DNA from: Dyadobacter bucti
GTDB lineage: Bacteria; Bacteroidota; Bacteroidia; Cytophagales; Spirosomataceae
Direction of reading: 5' to 3'
DNA length: 64,000 nt
Assembly: GCF_005869225.1 (NCBI RefSeq)
Contig: NZ_SWFP01000001.1
Location: forward strand, 248,001-312,000
The stretch's first letter is position 1, and every line of letters starts with the position of its first letter. Below, piece by piece: positions 54,637 to 61,537 of the stretch. The notes under the pieces were generated by a model. The model was not told the DNA's origin. It saw only the letters and a program-made list of their open reading frames with translations, and did not search any database. Both the position numbers and the translations under genes were made by a program.

Positions 54637-55542
54637 TCATTGCAACCAACCTTTCTTTTTAAACCAAAAATACACTCCGGCCGTAATAACTGCCATCACC
54701 AGCATGATGCCGGGATAACCGTATTTCATCCTGAGCTCCGGCATAAAATCGAAATTCATACCGTAGATACCTACAATAAATGTAAGCGGCATGAAAAATA
54801 CTGAAAACAATGTCAAAATCCGGACAATTTCATTGGTACGCTGGGAAGAAATGGAAAAATAGATAATCACCAGCTGATTCATGTTCTCGAAAAGCGTATC
54901 ATAAATATTGTGGAGCTTTACGTACAAGTCCCTTGTATCACGTGTGTAAGCATTGGTATGCTCTTTATCATCGAGCTTATCGACGATTTCGTGCGAGAGC
55001 ATGACTATCCTGCGGGTCACTTCTACCCGCCTTCTCAGATAATAAAGCCCTTTGAGGAGCGTGGGTTTCCTGTTTTTCAAAAACATATTCTCCTCGTAGT
55101 ACTCAATATCTTTGGTGAGCTCCACGGACGGCTGTTCGTAGCTCAGTAGGCAGTTTTTTACAATTTCATTGACCAGATGGTGTGTATTTTCGCAAAGTTT
55201 AGTGTCCACATAATTTTCCTTGATCACGCTGCAGGCAGTCCACTTCTTTTTATGGAGTGTAAGAACAAGGTCTTCTTTCACGAAAATCGCTACTTTATTG
55301 CTCAGTTCCTGAACAGTGTCGGCCTCATCCAAAACCTTTTCCGCATGCGTCCTGAAAATGATGAATATATAACCGTCCACTTTTTCATATTTCGGGAGGT
55401 GGTCGGGCTGCAGCCAGTCTTTGATCGAAGAGTCGTGTAGTTTGTACTTTTGAGCAATCTCTTTCAGCTCATCCTCACTGGGATCTAAAACATCCAGCCA
55501 TTCAAAAGGGTATTCGGACTTGTCGGCAATGGTCTGGATCAT
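54637..55542 (-). CDS. corA: CorA-family divalent cation transporter
   Basis: 301 residues. The long N-terminal cytoplasmic funnel (about 1-235) precedes two membrane helices (VRILTLFSVFFMPLTFIVGIY; YPGIMLVMAVITAGVYFW) joined by the GMN motif at 261-263 (YGMNFDF) and a basic end KKKGWLQ. It transports magnesium or cobalt. The motif and short external loop agree with the CorA family. It may be co-transcribed with the FN3 protein downstream. Confidence 0.95.
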   Translation of the reverse strand: MIQTIADKSEYPFEWLDVLDPSEDELKEIAQKYKLHDSSIKDWLQPDHLPKYEKVDGYIFIIFRTHAEKVLDEADTVQELSNKVAIFVKEDLVLTLHKKKWTACSVIKENYVDTKLCENTHHLVNEIVKNCLLSYEQPSVELTKDIEYYEENMFLKNRKPTLLKGLYYLRRRVEVTRRIVMLSHEIVDKLDDKEHTNAYTRDTRDLYVKLHNIYDTLFENMNQLVIIYFSISSQRTNEIVRILTLFSVFFMPLTFIVGIYGMNFDFMPELRMKYGYPGIMLVMAVITAGVYFWFKKKGWLQ

Positions 55543-55911
55543 AAATGGTTATTTGTCGGATTTGGTATCAATAATAAAACTTAGGGGCCAGTCTCTTGTG
55601 AAAAAAGGTACAGAAATTTTTCACTTGCTTATGCACCTGATCAGTGAAAACAAATGTAATACGGGCCGCAGAAAGTAAGCGATAAAACCTTTGATATACA
55701 AACCATAAAGGTTATCCACCAGCTATCATGGCCACTTTGACTGGTACCTTCCGCCCGCCAGTTTCATGTTTTCAGACTTATAAACCCCGTTATTATAATT
55801 GTGCCGATGCAACACCGCCGCCAAAAAATGGTCCGACATCGTCCGTCTGGCACGTGGTTTGTGGTCTCGCCTGCATCACAATCTTATTTCTACACAATAA
55901 TCATCAACATC
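55543..55911. other. Intergenic region between divergent corA and SDR genes
   Basis: No reading frame worth reporting. A short inverted repeat, AACCTTT...AAAGGTT, lies near 55688-55715 and may be an operator. No -33/-7 promoter was clear. Confidence 0.4.
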
Positions 55912-56769
55912 ATGGAATTTAACATTGATACCAAAGGTCAGACGCAAACTAAACAGCCAGGAGTAGAAGAAGCAATGAACCCGGAACCGGTTGTTATTCG
56001 CGAAAACTACCGTGGAAGCGACAAATTGCAAGGAAAAACTGCGCTCATCACAGGCGGAGACAGTGGAATAGGGCGGTCTGTTGCGGTACATTTTGCCCGG
56101 GAAGGTGCCAATGTTGCCATTGTTTACCTTGACGAAAACCAGGATGCAAAAGACACCAAATCCATGGTAGAGGCTGAGGGAAGAGCATGTTTGCTAATTC
56201 GGGGCGACATCCGCGATGAACAATTTTGTAAAGATGCTGTCCATAAAACCATTGCAGAATTCGGGAAACTGAATATCCTGGTCAATAATGCTGCGGAACA
56301 GCATCCGAAGGAAGACATCCGGGAAATCTCGGCCGAGCAGCTCTCCGACACTTTTTCAACCAATATCTTCTCATTCTTCTATTTCACGCAAGCTGCACTG
56401 AAACACCTCCAGGAGGGTGACAGCATTATAAATACAACGTCGATCACGGCTTATCACGGGAGCCCTGCGCTGCTGGATTACTCGTCCACGAAGGGAGCCA
56501 TTGTAGGTTATACACGTTCCCTTTCATTAAATCTGATCGAAAAAGGGATCAGGGTTAACGCAGTCGCGCCGGGCCCAATCTGGACTCCCCTGATCCCATC
56601 GACCTTTGATTCAGAACGTGTAAAAGAATTTGGTAAGGACACGCCAATGAAACGTCCAGGTCAGCCTTGCGAAGTTGCGCCGAGCTACGTATTCCTGGCT
56701 TGCGAGGATTCTTCTTACATCAGCGGTCAGGTCCTGCATCCCAACGGAGGACAGGTCATCAACGGGTAA
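55912..56769 (+). CDS. SDR family oxidoreductase (YghA-like)
   Basis: About 285 residues from the ATG at 55912. The longer frame from 55801 is unlikely to be translated. The N-terminal tail (GQTQTKQPGVEEAMNPEPVVIRENYRGSDKLQGK) before the Rossmann fold is typical of the YghA-like subgroup. TGGDSGIGRSVAVHFAREGA is the NAD(P) motif and YSSTKGAIVGY is the active site. The DUF1801 gene begins 53 bp downstream on the same strand. Often linked with stress response; the substrate is unknown. Confidence 0.9.
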   Translation: MEFNIDTKGQTQTKQPGVEEAMNPEPVVIRENYRGSDKLQGKTALITGGDSGIGRSVAVHFAREGANVAIVYLDENQDAKDTKSMVEAEGRACLLIRGDIRDEQFCKDAVHKTIAEFGKLNILVNNAAEQHPKEDIREISAEQLSDTFSTNIFSFFYFTQAALKHLQEGDSIINTTSITAYHGSPALLDYSSTKGAIVGYTRSLSLNLIEKGIRVNAVAPGPIWTPLIPSTFDSERVKEFGKDTPMKRPGQPCEVAPSYVFLACEDSSYISGQVLHPNGGQVING

Positions 56770-56822
56770 ACCGATATTTCCTTTATATTAGGAAATCAAA
56801 AATACCACGGGCCCAAAGCATT

Positions 56823-57227
56823 ATGCCAGCAAAAGAAAGCAAAGCCGCTACCAAAGTAACCAGGAAAAAACCGGACGATGCGGAACAGGTATCGTTTTTT
56901 ATGGACCAGCTCGAACATCCGCTCAAAGCCGAAATTGAAGCGTTGAGGCAGATCATCAAAAATGCCGTTCCGCAAATTTCCGAACGGGTCAAATGGAATG
57001 CGCCGAGCTACTATACCACGGCAGACCTGCTGACATTCAACCCGCGAATGGTGGGAAAAGCGCATCTCGTTTTTCATCACATTGCCATTGTGCAGGTCAA
57101 GTCTGCATTGCTCGAAGGCGACTATAAGGACCGACGGATGATGTATTTTACAGATATGGCAGATGTAGAAGCCAAAAGGCCGGAACTAGAAAGGATTTTG
57201 AGGGAGTATGTTTTGCTGGTTGGCTGA
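56823..57227 (+). CDS. DUF1801 family protein
   Basis: 134 residues from the ATG at 56823. The pattern LEHPLKAEIEALRQIIKNAVPQISERVKWNAPSYYTTADLLTFNPR is typical of DUF1801 (YdhG/Fic-like YdeI relatives). No signal. The function is unknown; iron-sulphur-related roles have been suggested for relatives. Probably co-transcribed with the SDR upstream. Confidence 0.85.
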   Translation: MPAKESKAATKVTRKKPDDAEQVSFFMDQLEHPLKAEIEALRQIIKNAVPQISERVKWNAPSYYTTADLLTFNPRMVGKAHLVFHHIAIVQVKSALLEGDYKDRRMMYFTDMADVEAKRPELERILREYVLLVG

Positions 57228-57250
57228 TGGTTTGAGAAAGTGACTTCCGG

Positions 57251-57284
57251 CTTTTCATTATGGCGAATCTGCCATAATGAAAAG
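57251..57284. terminator. Convergent-gene hairpin
   Basis: CTTTTCATTATGGC (57251-57264) and GCCATAATGAAAAG (57271-57284) form a perfect 14-bp stem with a 6-base loop. It lies between the convergent DUF1801 and NUDIX genes, so it probably ends both transcripts. Confidence 0.75.
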
Positions 57285-57297
57285 TCAGGAAGAGAAT

Positions 57298-57690
57298 TCA
57301 ATCCAGCAATCCCCTCGATCTCAAATCGTCAAAGATTATTTTATCGACAGTTGAGATAATATCCATATCCGCACAGGAAAGCCACCTGACTTCTTCAATT
57401 TCGGCGGCTGGATAAAATGGGCCAAGGGCGGTCGTTGTATAACATCTCATTCTGACCATTACTCCATCAGGATGGTTATGAGCCTGCGCCTGAAATTCTC
57501 CGTAAAAAACCAGGGTTGAGGGATCAATTTTTACAGATAACTCTTCCTCAATTTCTCTCACAAGGGCTTCTTCATCGGATTCCCCAGCTTCGCGTTTGCC
57601 TCCGGGAATGTAGAAAACATTGCGTCCTATGCTCCGGGCCGAGAGTATTTTTTTATTCTGTATTTCGATTAGTGCTAGTTTGTCGATCAT
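57298..57690 (-). CDS. NUDIX hydrolase
   Basis: 130 residues. The Nudix box is complete (GGKREAGESDEEALVREIEEELSV). The start MIDKLALIEIQNKKILSARS is the usual first strand. Such enzymes remove diphosphate-linked nucleotides, such as damaged NTPs. No specificity residue can be called. Its start is 33 bp downstream of the GNAT stop on the same strand; the two may be co-transcribed. Confidence 0.9.
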   Translation of the reverse strand: MIDKLALIEIQNKKILSARSIGRNVFYIPGGKREAGESDEEALVREIEEELSVKIDPSTLVFYGEFQAQAHNHPDGVMVRMRCYTTTALGPFYPAAEIEEVRWLSCADMDIISTVDKIIFDDLRSRGLLD

Positions 57691-57701
57691 AGTTGTCTTT
57701 G

Positions 57702-57721
57702 CCCCGGGTTGAAACCCGGGG
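57702..57721. repeat. REP-like palindrome CCCCGGGTTGAAACCCGGGG
   Basis: A 20-base palindrome immediately after the GNAT stop. On the minus strand it is preceded by CTATAAA. Its exact reverse complement lies at 58187-58206, so the two flank the gene as inverted copies. Confidence 0.8.
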
Positions 57722-57722
57722 T

Positions 57723-58172
57723 TTATAGTATCTTCTCAAAACATACGCTATTCTCCACTCCGGCATACTGCCCGTAATTGGGAATGATCTGGTAATTATT
57801 CTTTTTGTAAAGCTCGACGGCTTCTCGCTGCCGTTTTCCTGTTTCGAGAATGCATCTTTTGCTGGAAAGTTCTGCCGCCCAATTTTCAAGTTCGGCAAGC
57901 AGTTTCGTGGCAATACCTTTGTTTCTGCCCTCCGGCGAAACATACATCCGTTTGACTTCCATAGTATCCGGCGCAAAGGCCTTGATCGCCCCGCAGCCTA
58001 CTGGCGTCTCACCATCGTACGCCAACACTACATGGCGGATCTTGTCAAGCTTGTTGTATTGTGAATAAAAAGAATGGTCATCACCGTCGGTCACAGCGAG
58101 ATATGCATCAAGCTGCCGCACGAGGTCGATGAAATCGGGGTTATCGGAATCGGTTCTTACGAGTTCGATCAT
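57723..58172 (-). CDS. GNAT family N-acetyltransferase
   Basis: About 149 residues from the ATG at 58172 (MIELVRTDSDNPDFIDLV); the frame from 58199 would read through the palindrome and adds ten residues. Motif A is VKRMYVSPEGRNKGIATKLL, with the acetyl-CoA loop RNKGIA. A later CILETGKRQREAVELYKKNNYQI gives motif B. It is bracketed by inverted copies of a 20-bp palindrome. Substrate unknown. Confidence 0.88.
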   Translation of the reverse strand: MIELVRTDSDNPDFIDLVRQLDAYLAVTDGDDHSFYSQYNKLDKIRHVVLAYDGETPVGCGAIKAFAPDTMEVKRMYVSPEGRNKGIATKLLAELENWAAELSSKRCILETGKRQREAVELYKKNNYQIIPNYGQYAGVENSVCFEKIL

Positions 58173-58186
58173 CGGATGGTCTATAG

Positions 58187-58206
58187 CCCCGGGTTTCAAC
58201 CCGGGG
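58187..58206. repeat. REP-like palindrome CCCCGGGTTTCAACCCGGGG
   Basis: Exact reverse complement of the palindrome at 57702-57721, on the upstream side of the GNAT gene. CTATAG precedes it on the plus strand. Confidence 0.8.
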
Positions 58207-58227
58207 TTCGGTGAATAGAGGACAAGT

Positions 58228-59529
58228 CTACCGCAATTCTTCCAGTTCTACAACTTTCCCGGTTTTGGTCAGGAGGTGGATGATCAGCCAGGCTATGAGG
58301 TAAGTGAAGCCGCAAATGGTGAATATTATATTGTAACCGCCTGCCAGATTTCCTGCGGCTTTGTAGGTGTCAAGCAGGCTCCCGATCAGCATCGGAAACA
58401 GTATCCCCCCAACTGCCCCAGCCATTCCACCGATCCCAACAACGGAACTTACTGCCTGTTTAGGGAAAAGGTCAGACGGCAAGGTGAAAACATTTGTCGC
58501 CCAGGCCTGGTGCAGCGCCACCGCAAAACTAATCAGCCCGACAGCGATCCAGACATCGCCCGCAAACTGGATCATGATCACCGAAAGCTCGAGAAAAGCA
58601 AATGCCAGCAAAACCGTTTTCCGGGCTTTGAGCGTCGGCCAGCCTTTTTTGATCAGCCATGACGACAAATATCCCCCGCCTATGCTGCCGACGGTTGTAG
58701 CTGTATAAATCAGCATCAGTTCCAGACTGGGTTTTTTAAGGTCTAAATTGAATGTAGAAGCAAAGTAAGACGGCAGCCAGAACAGAAAAAACCAGTAAAT
58801 CGGATCAATAAGGCCTTTTCCGGTAATATAAGCCCAGGTTTGCGGGAATGTGAAAAGCTTGATCCACCTTACCGGCTGCTTTTCTGCATCGTTTTCGTCC
58901 TGATCCTGGCCGCTCATGATATAATCCAGTTCCTCCGCGCTGAGCCTTTTTTGCTGAACCGGAATGTCATAAAAAATCAGCCAGAACACCAGCCACACAA
59001 ATCCCAGTGCACCTGTAATCCAGAAAACCTCCTGCCATCCATAGTGGCTTAATATCCAGGGAACCAGAATCAGCGCGACTACCACGCCAATGCTTGTTCC
59101 TGCATTAAAAAGTCCGGTTGCCAGCGCCCGTTCCTTTTTGGGAAACCACTCTGCCACTGTCTTTACCGCAGCCGGGTAATTGCCGGCTTCTCCCAACCCC
59201 AGGCCCACCCTGGCCACGCCAAATCCAAAAGCACTTCTGGCCACTGCATGCAGCATACCTGCCACACTCCAGAAAACAATCGTAATCGAGTACCCTAGTT
59301 TTGTCCCGATCTTATCGATAAGCCAGCCGAAAAGCAGCAAACCGATTGCATAGGCGGCCGTAAAGGCCATAACTATTCTCGCAAAATCCGTTTCCGTCCA
59401 GACAAATTCTTTTTCCAGGATCGGCTTTAATAAACCGATGATCTGCCGGTCGAGGTAATTGATCGTCGTGGCCGTGAAAAGTAAGACGACAATGATCCAT
59501 CTGTAATTTTTAGTTGTCTTGTTGACCAT
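58228..59529 (-). CDS. MFS transporter, ACS/hexuronate-galactonate type
   Basis: 433 residues with about 12 membrane helices. The ACS (anion:cation symporter) pattern is visible: TTINYLDRQIIGLLKP, then GLGLGEAGNYPAAVKTVAEWFPKKERALATGLFNAGTSIG. Relatives import galactonate, glucarate or hexuronates. It is last in a three-gene operon with an aldolase and a keto-deoxy sugar acid kinase, and its ATG overlaps the aldolase stop by 1 bp. The context favours an aldonate or hexuronate. Confidence 0.93.
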   Translation of the reverse strand: MVNKTTKNYRWIIVVLLFTATTINYLDRQIIGLLKPILEKEFVWTETDFARIVMAFTAAYAIGLLLFGWLIDKIGTKLGYSITIVFWSVAGMLHAVARSAFGFGVARVGLGLGEAGNYPAAVKTVAEWFPKKERALATGLFNAGTSIGVVVALILVPWILSHYGWQEVFWITGALGFVWLVFWLIFYDIPVQQKRLSAEELDYIMSGQDQDENDAEKQPVRWIKLFTFPQTWAYITGKGLIDPIYWFFLFWLPSYFASTFNLDLKKPSLELMLIYTATTVGSIGGGYLSSWLIKKGWPTLKARKTVLLAFAFLELSVIMIQFAGDVWIAVGLISFAVALHQAWATNVFTLPSDLFPKQAVSSVVGIGGMAGAVGGILFPMLIGSLLDTYKAAGNLAGGYNIIFTICGFTYLIAWLIIHLLTKTGKVVELEELR

Positions 59530-60167
59530 TACGAGGAGAGTTTTTGAACAAATTGCCGGAAATGAGCTTTCAGTCCTTCCCAGTTTTGTTCCTGAATCAG
59601 TTTTTTATCAAAAAGCTGTCCGCCTATTCCAAGCCCGTTCGCTCCGGCTTTCAGAAATGCCGACATGTTTTCGAGACCTACGCCACCGGTCGGAAGCAGT
59701 TTCAGCTGGTTCATAGGCGCTTTGAGATCCTTGATATATTCCGGGCCAAGCGAAGTAGCAGGATATATTTTCACCATACCAGCGCCCAGTGTCCAGGCAT
59801 TGTAGATTTCGGTCGGTGTAAATGCTCCGGGGAAAATGGGGATATTTTTTTTTACGCAGGACTTAATCACTTTTTTATTTATAATCGGGGTCACAATAAA
59901 CTGTGCCCCAGCTTCCAGCGCCTGGTCCAGATCGTCTTTCGTACAAACCGTCCCCGCTCCGATATTGAGTCCTTCGCTCTCATTTTCAAGCGCGTAACGG
60001 ATCATTTCGGTCGCATCGGGTGTGTTCATGGTAATTTCTACGGTGGTTAACCCTGCTTCGCGATAGATCGGCAGGATCTTCACCACGTCTTCCATTGAAA
60101 TGTTACGGATAATCCCGACTATCGGCGTTTTTTGAAATAATTCCCAGGAAAATGTAAGCTCACTCAT
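59529..60167 (-). CDS. KDPG/KDPGal aldolase
   Basis: 212 residues, class I aldolase TIM barrel. Glu44 (TTVEITMN) and the Schiff-base Lys133 (MVKIYPA) are at the expected places. It splits 2-keto-3-deoxy-6-phosphogluconate or -galactonate into pyruvate and glyceraldehyde 3-phosphate. The galactonate form is favoured by the kinase next to it. It overlaps the kinase by 4 bp and the transporter by 1 bp. Confidence 0.93.
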   Translation of the reverse strand: MSELTFSWELFQKTPIVGIIRNISMEDVVKILPIYREAGLTTVEITMNTPDATEMIRYALENESEGLNIGAGTVCTKDDLDQALEAGAQFIVTPIINKKVIKSCVKKNIPIFPGAFTPTEIYNAWTLGAGMVKIYPATSLGPEYIKDLKAPMNQLKLLPTGGVGLENMSAFLKAGANGLGIGGQLFDKKLIQEQNWEGLKAHFRQFVQKLSS

Positions 60168-61171
60168 AAATTTAATTTGTTCAATGTTGATTTCTGATAA
60201 CTGAATATTTTCACATGTCCGGCCACTGCCGACTTATCGACCATCCCGGCAGGTATTGTAACAGTCCTTTCCGAAAGCTGTAACTCTTCGATGGCCATCC
60301 TGTATAATTCATAAAGGTTGTTTCCGCTGCATAATACCAGTTGCCAGTCTTTTTCCCGCAAAAGATATTGGATTTCGTGCCCTATCAGCAGCCCGCTCAG
60401 GAACATACCGTTCTGTTGTTTATCCCATAAACTGAACAGTTGATTGGTCCGCACGGTGAACAATGCATTTAAAATATTCGTCACCCCGGCCTCCCTGACC
60501 CCGGCCTTGTAGGCTTCCACTTTCTCAGCAGAAAATTCCTCGCTGCCGTTCAGTTCTATGGAATCTCTGAGGATACTGTGGCGCGTCATCAGGTTGAAAA
60601 CCTCGCCGGTCATATATGTTTTAAAATCAATAAGCTGATTGTTTCTGACATACATGTGCTTGGAATGTGTGCCGGGAAAAATAAAAATTACGTCCCCGTT
60701 TTCCGGCAGACCGGCCGTTTCCACCAACCCGATCAACTGGGTTTCTTCTCCCCGCATCACGTCGTGGTCGCTGCGGACACCGGATACCAGCATAATTTCG
60801 TGAGGAAAATCCGGCTGCACCCCAAAATGCTGCATCAGGGCACCACTTCCGTCCAGGGCGAAAGGCAAATTGGAGTACGGAATTTCCTGCATACCTATTG
60901 ATGAAGACGCCATTCCCGACATGACGATAGTAACACCGTCCAGGCTAAAACCCACCTGGCGGGCCAGCGCATCGATATGTTCCTGTAACTGCTGCCTGAA
61001 AAATTCCTCCCTTGATAACCCGTCATTTTCCCTGCTTTGCCAGAGGTTGTAAGTCTGTCCGATTCCGTTTTGCGAGAGCACTTCGCCGGCGAGCGTGCTA
61101 TCTGCCCTTTCGATCAACCGCAACCGGAACGACGTCGTCCCCCAGTCACAACTCAGCAGATATTTTTTCAT
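60164..61171 (-). CDS. dgoK: 2-dehydro-3-deoxygalactonokinase
   Basis: 335 residues of the DgoK family. The N-terminal phosphate loop reads LLSCDWGTTSFRLRLIE, followed by GMASSSIGMQEIPY and FIFPGTHSKHMYV. It phosphorylates 2-keto-3-deoxygalactonate, feeding the aldolase encoded downstream. First in the operon. No dehydratase (DgoD) or lactonase lies in the window, so the pathway is incomplete here. Confidence 0.93.
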   Translation of the reverse strand: MKKYLLSCDWGTTSFRLRLIERADSTLAGEVLSQNGIGQTYNLWQSRENDGLSREEFFRQQLQEHIDALARQVGFSLDGVTIVMSGMASSSIGMQEIPYSNLPFALDGSGALMQHFGVQPDFPHEIMLVSGVRSDHDVMRGEETQLIGLVETAGLPENGDVIFIFPGTHSKHMYVRNNQLIDFKTYMTGEVFNLMTRHSILRDSIELNGSEEFSAEKVEAYKAGVREAGVTNILNALFTVRTNQLFSLWDKQQNGMFLSGLLIGHEIQYLLREKDWQLVLCSGNNLYELYRMAIEELQLSERTVTIPAGMVDKSAVAGHVKIFSYQKSTLNKLNL

Positions 61172-61213
61172 TCCTGTATCGTTTGGTATGTTAGGTGTTT
61201 TGCTTGGTTAGCT

Positions 61214-61233
61214 CCCCGGAATGAATTCCGGGG
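61214..61233. repeat. REP-like palindrome CCCCGGAATGAATTCCGGGG
   Basis: Nine-base arms with a 2-base loop. Same CCCCGG-CCGGGG outer ends and 20-base length as the pair around the GNAT gene. It lies just upstream of dgoK and beside the 23-bp tandem repeat. Confidence 0.7.
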
Positions 61234-61248
61234 TTAGTGTGTGGGGGT

Positions 61249-61533
61249 GCCTGACGGCACTTTTTTGTTTTGCCTGACGGCACCTTTTTGTTTTGCCTGA
61301 CGCCACTTTTTTGTTTTACGTGACGGCAATTTTTTGTTTTGCCTGACGGCACTTTTTGTTTTGCCTGACCGCACTTTTTTGTTTTGCCTGACGCCACTTT
61401 TTTGTTTTACCTGACGGCACTTTTTGTTTTGCCTGACGGCACCTTTTTGTTTTGCCTGGCGCCACTTTTTTATTTTGCCTGACTCTACTTTTTTGTTTTA
61501 CCTGACGGCACTTTTTGTTTTGCCTGACGCCAC
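61249..61533. repeat. Tandem repeat of a 22-23 bp unit, 12 copies plus a partial one
   Basis: Units begin with G/A-CCTGACGGCAC or a near variant (GCC, CGC, CTC in the core) followed by 10-11 bases of T with one G, ending GTTTT. Nine units are 23 bp and three 22 bp. The last copy ends four bases before the stop codon of the quinoprotein gene at 61538. There are no unique spacers. It fills the gap upstream of dgoK. Confidence 0.92.
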
Positions 61534-61537
61534 TTTG

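Noticed and set aside
55801..55911. A longer N-terminus for the SDR
   Set aside because: The added 37 residues are basic and unlike the family; the ATG at 55912 gives the expected tail.
61249..61533. A CRISPR array
   Set aside because: The 22-23 bp units follow one another with no unique spacers and there are no cas genes.
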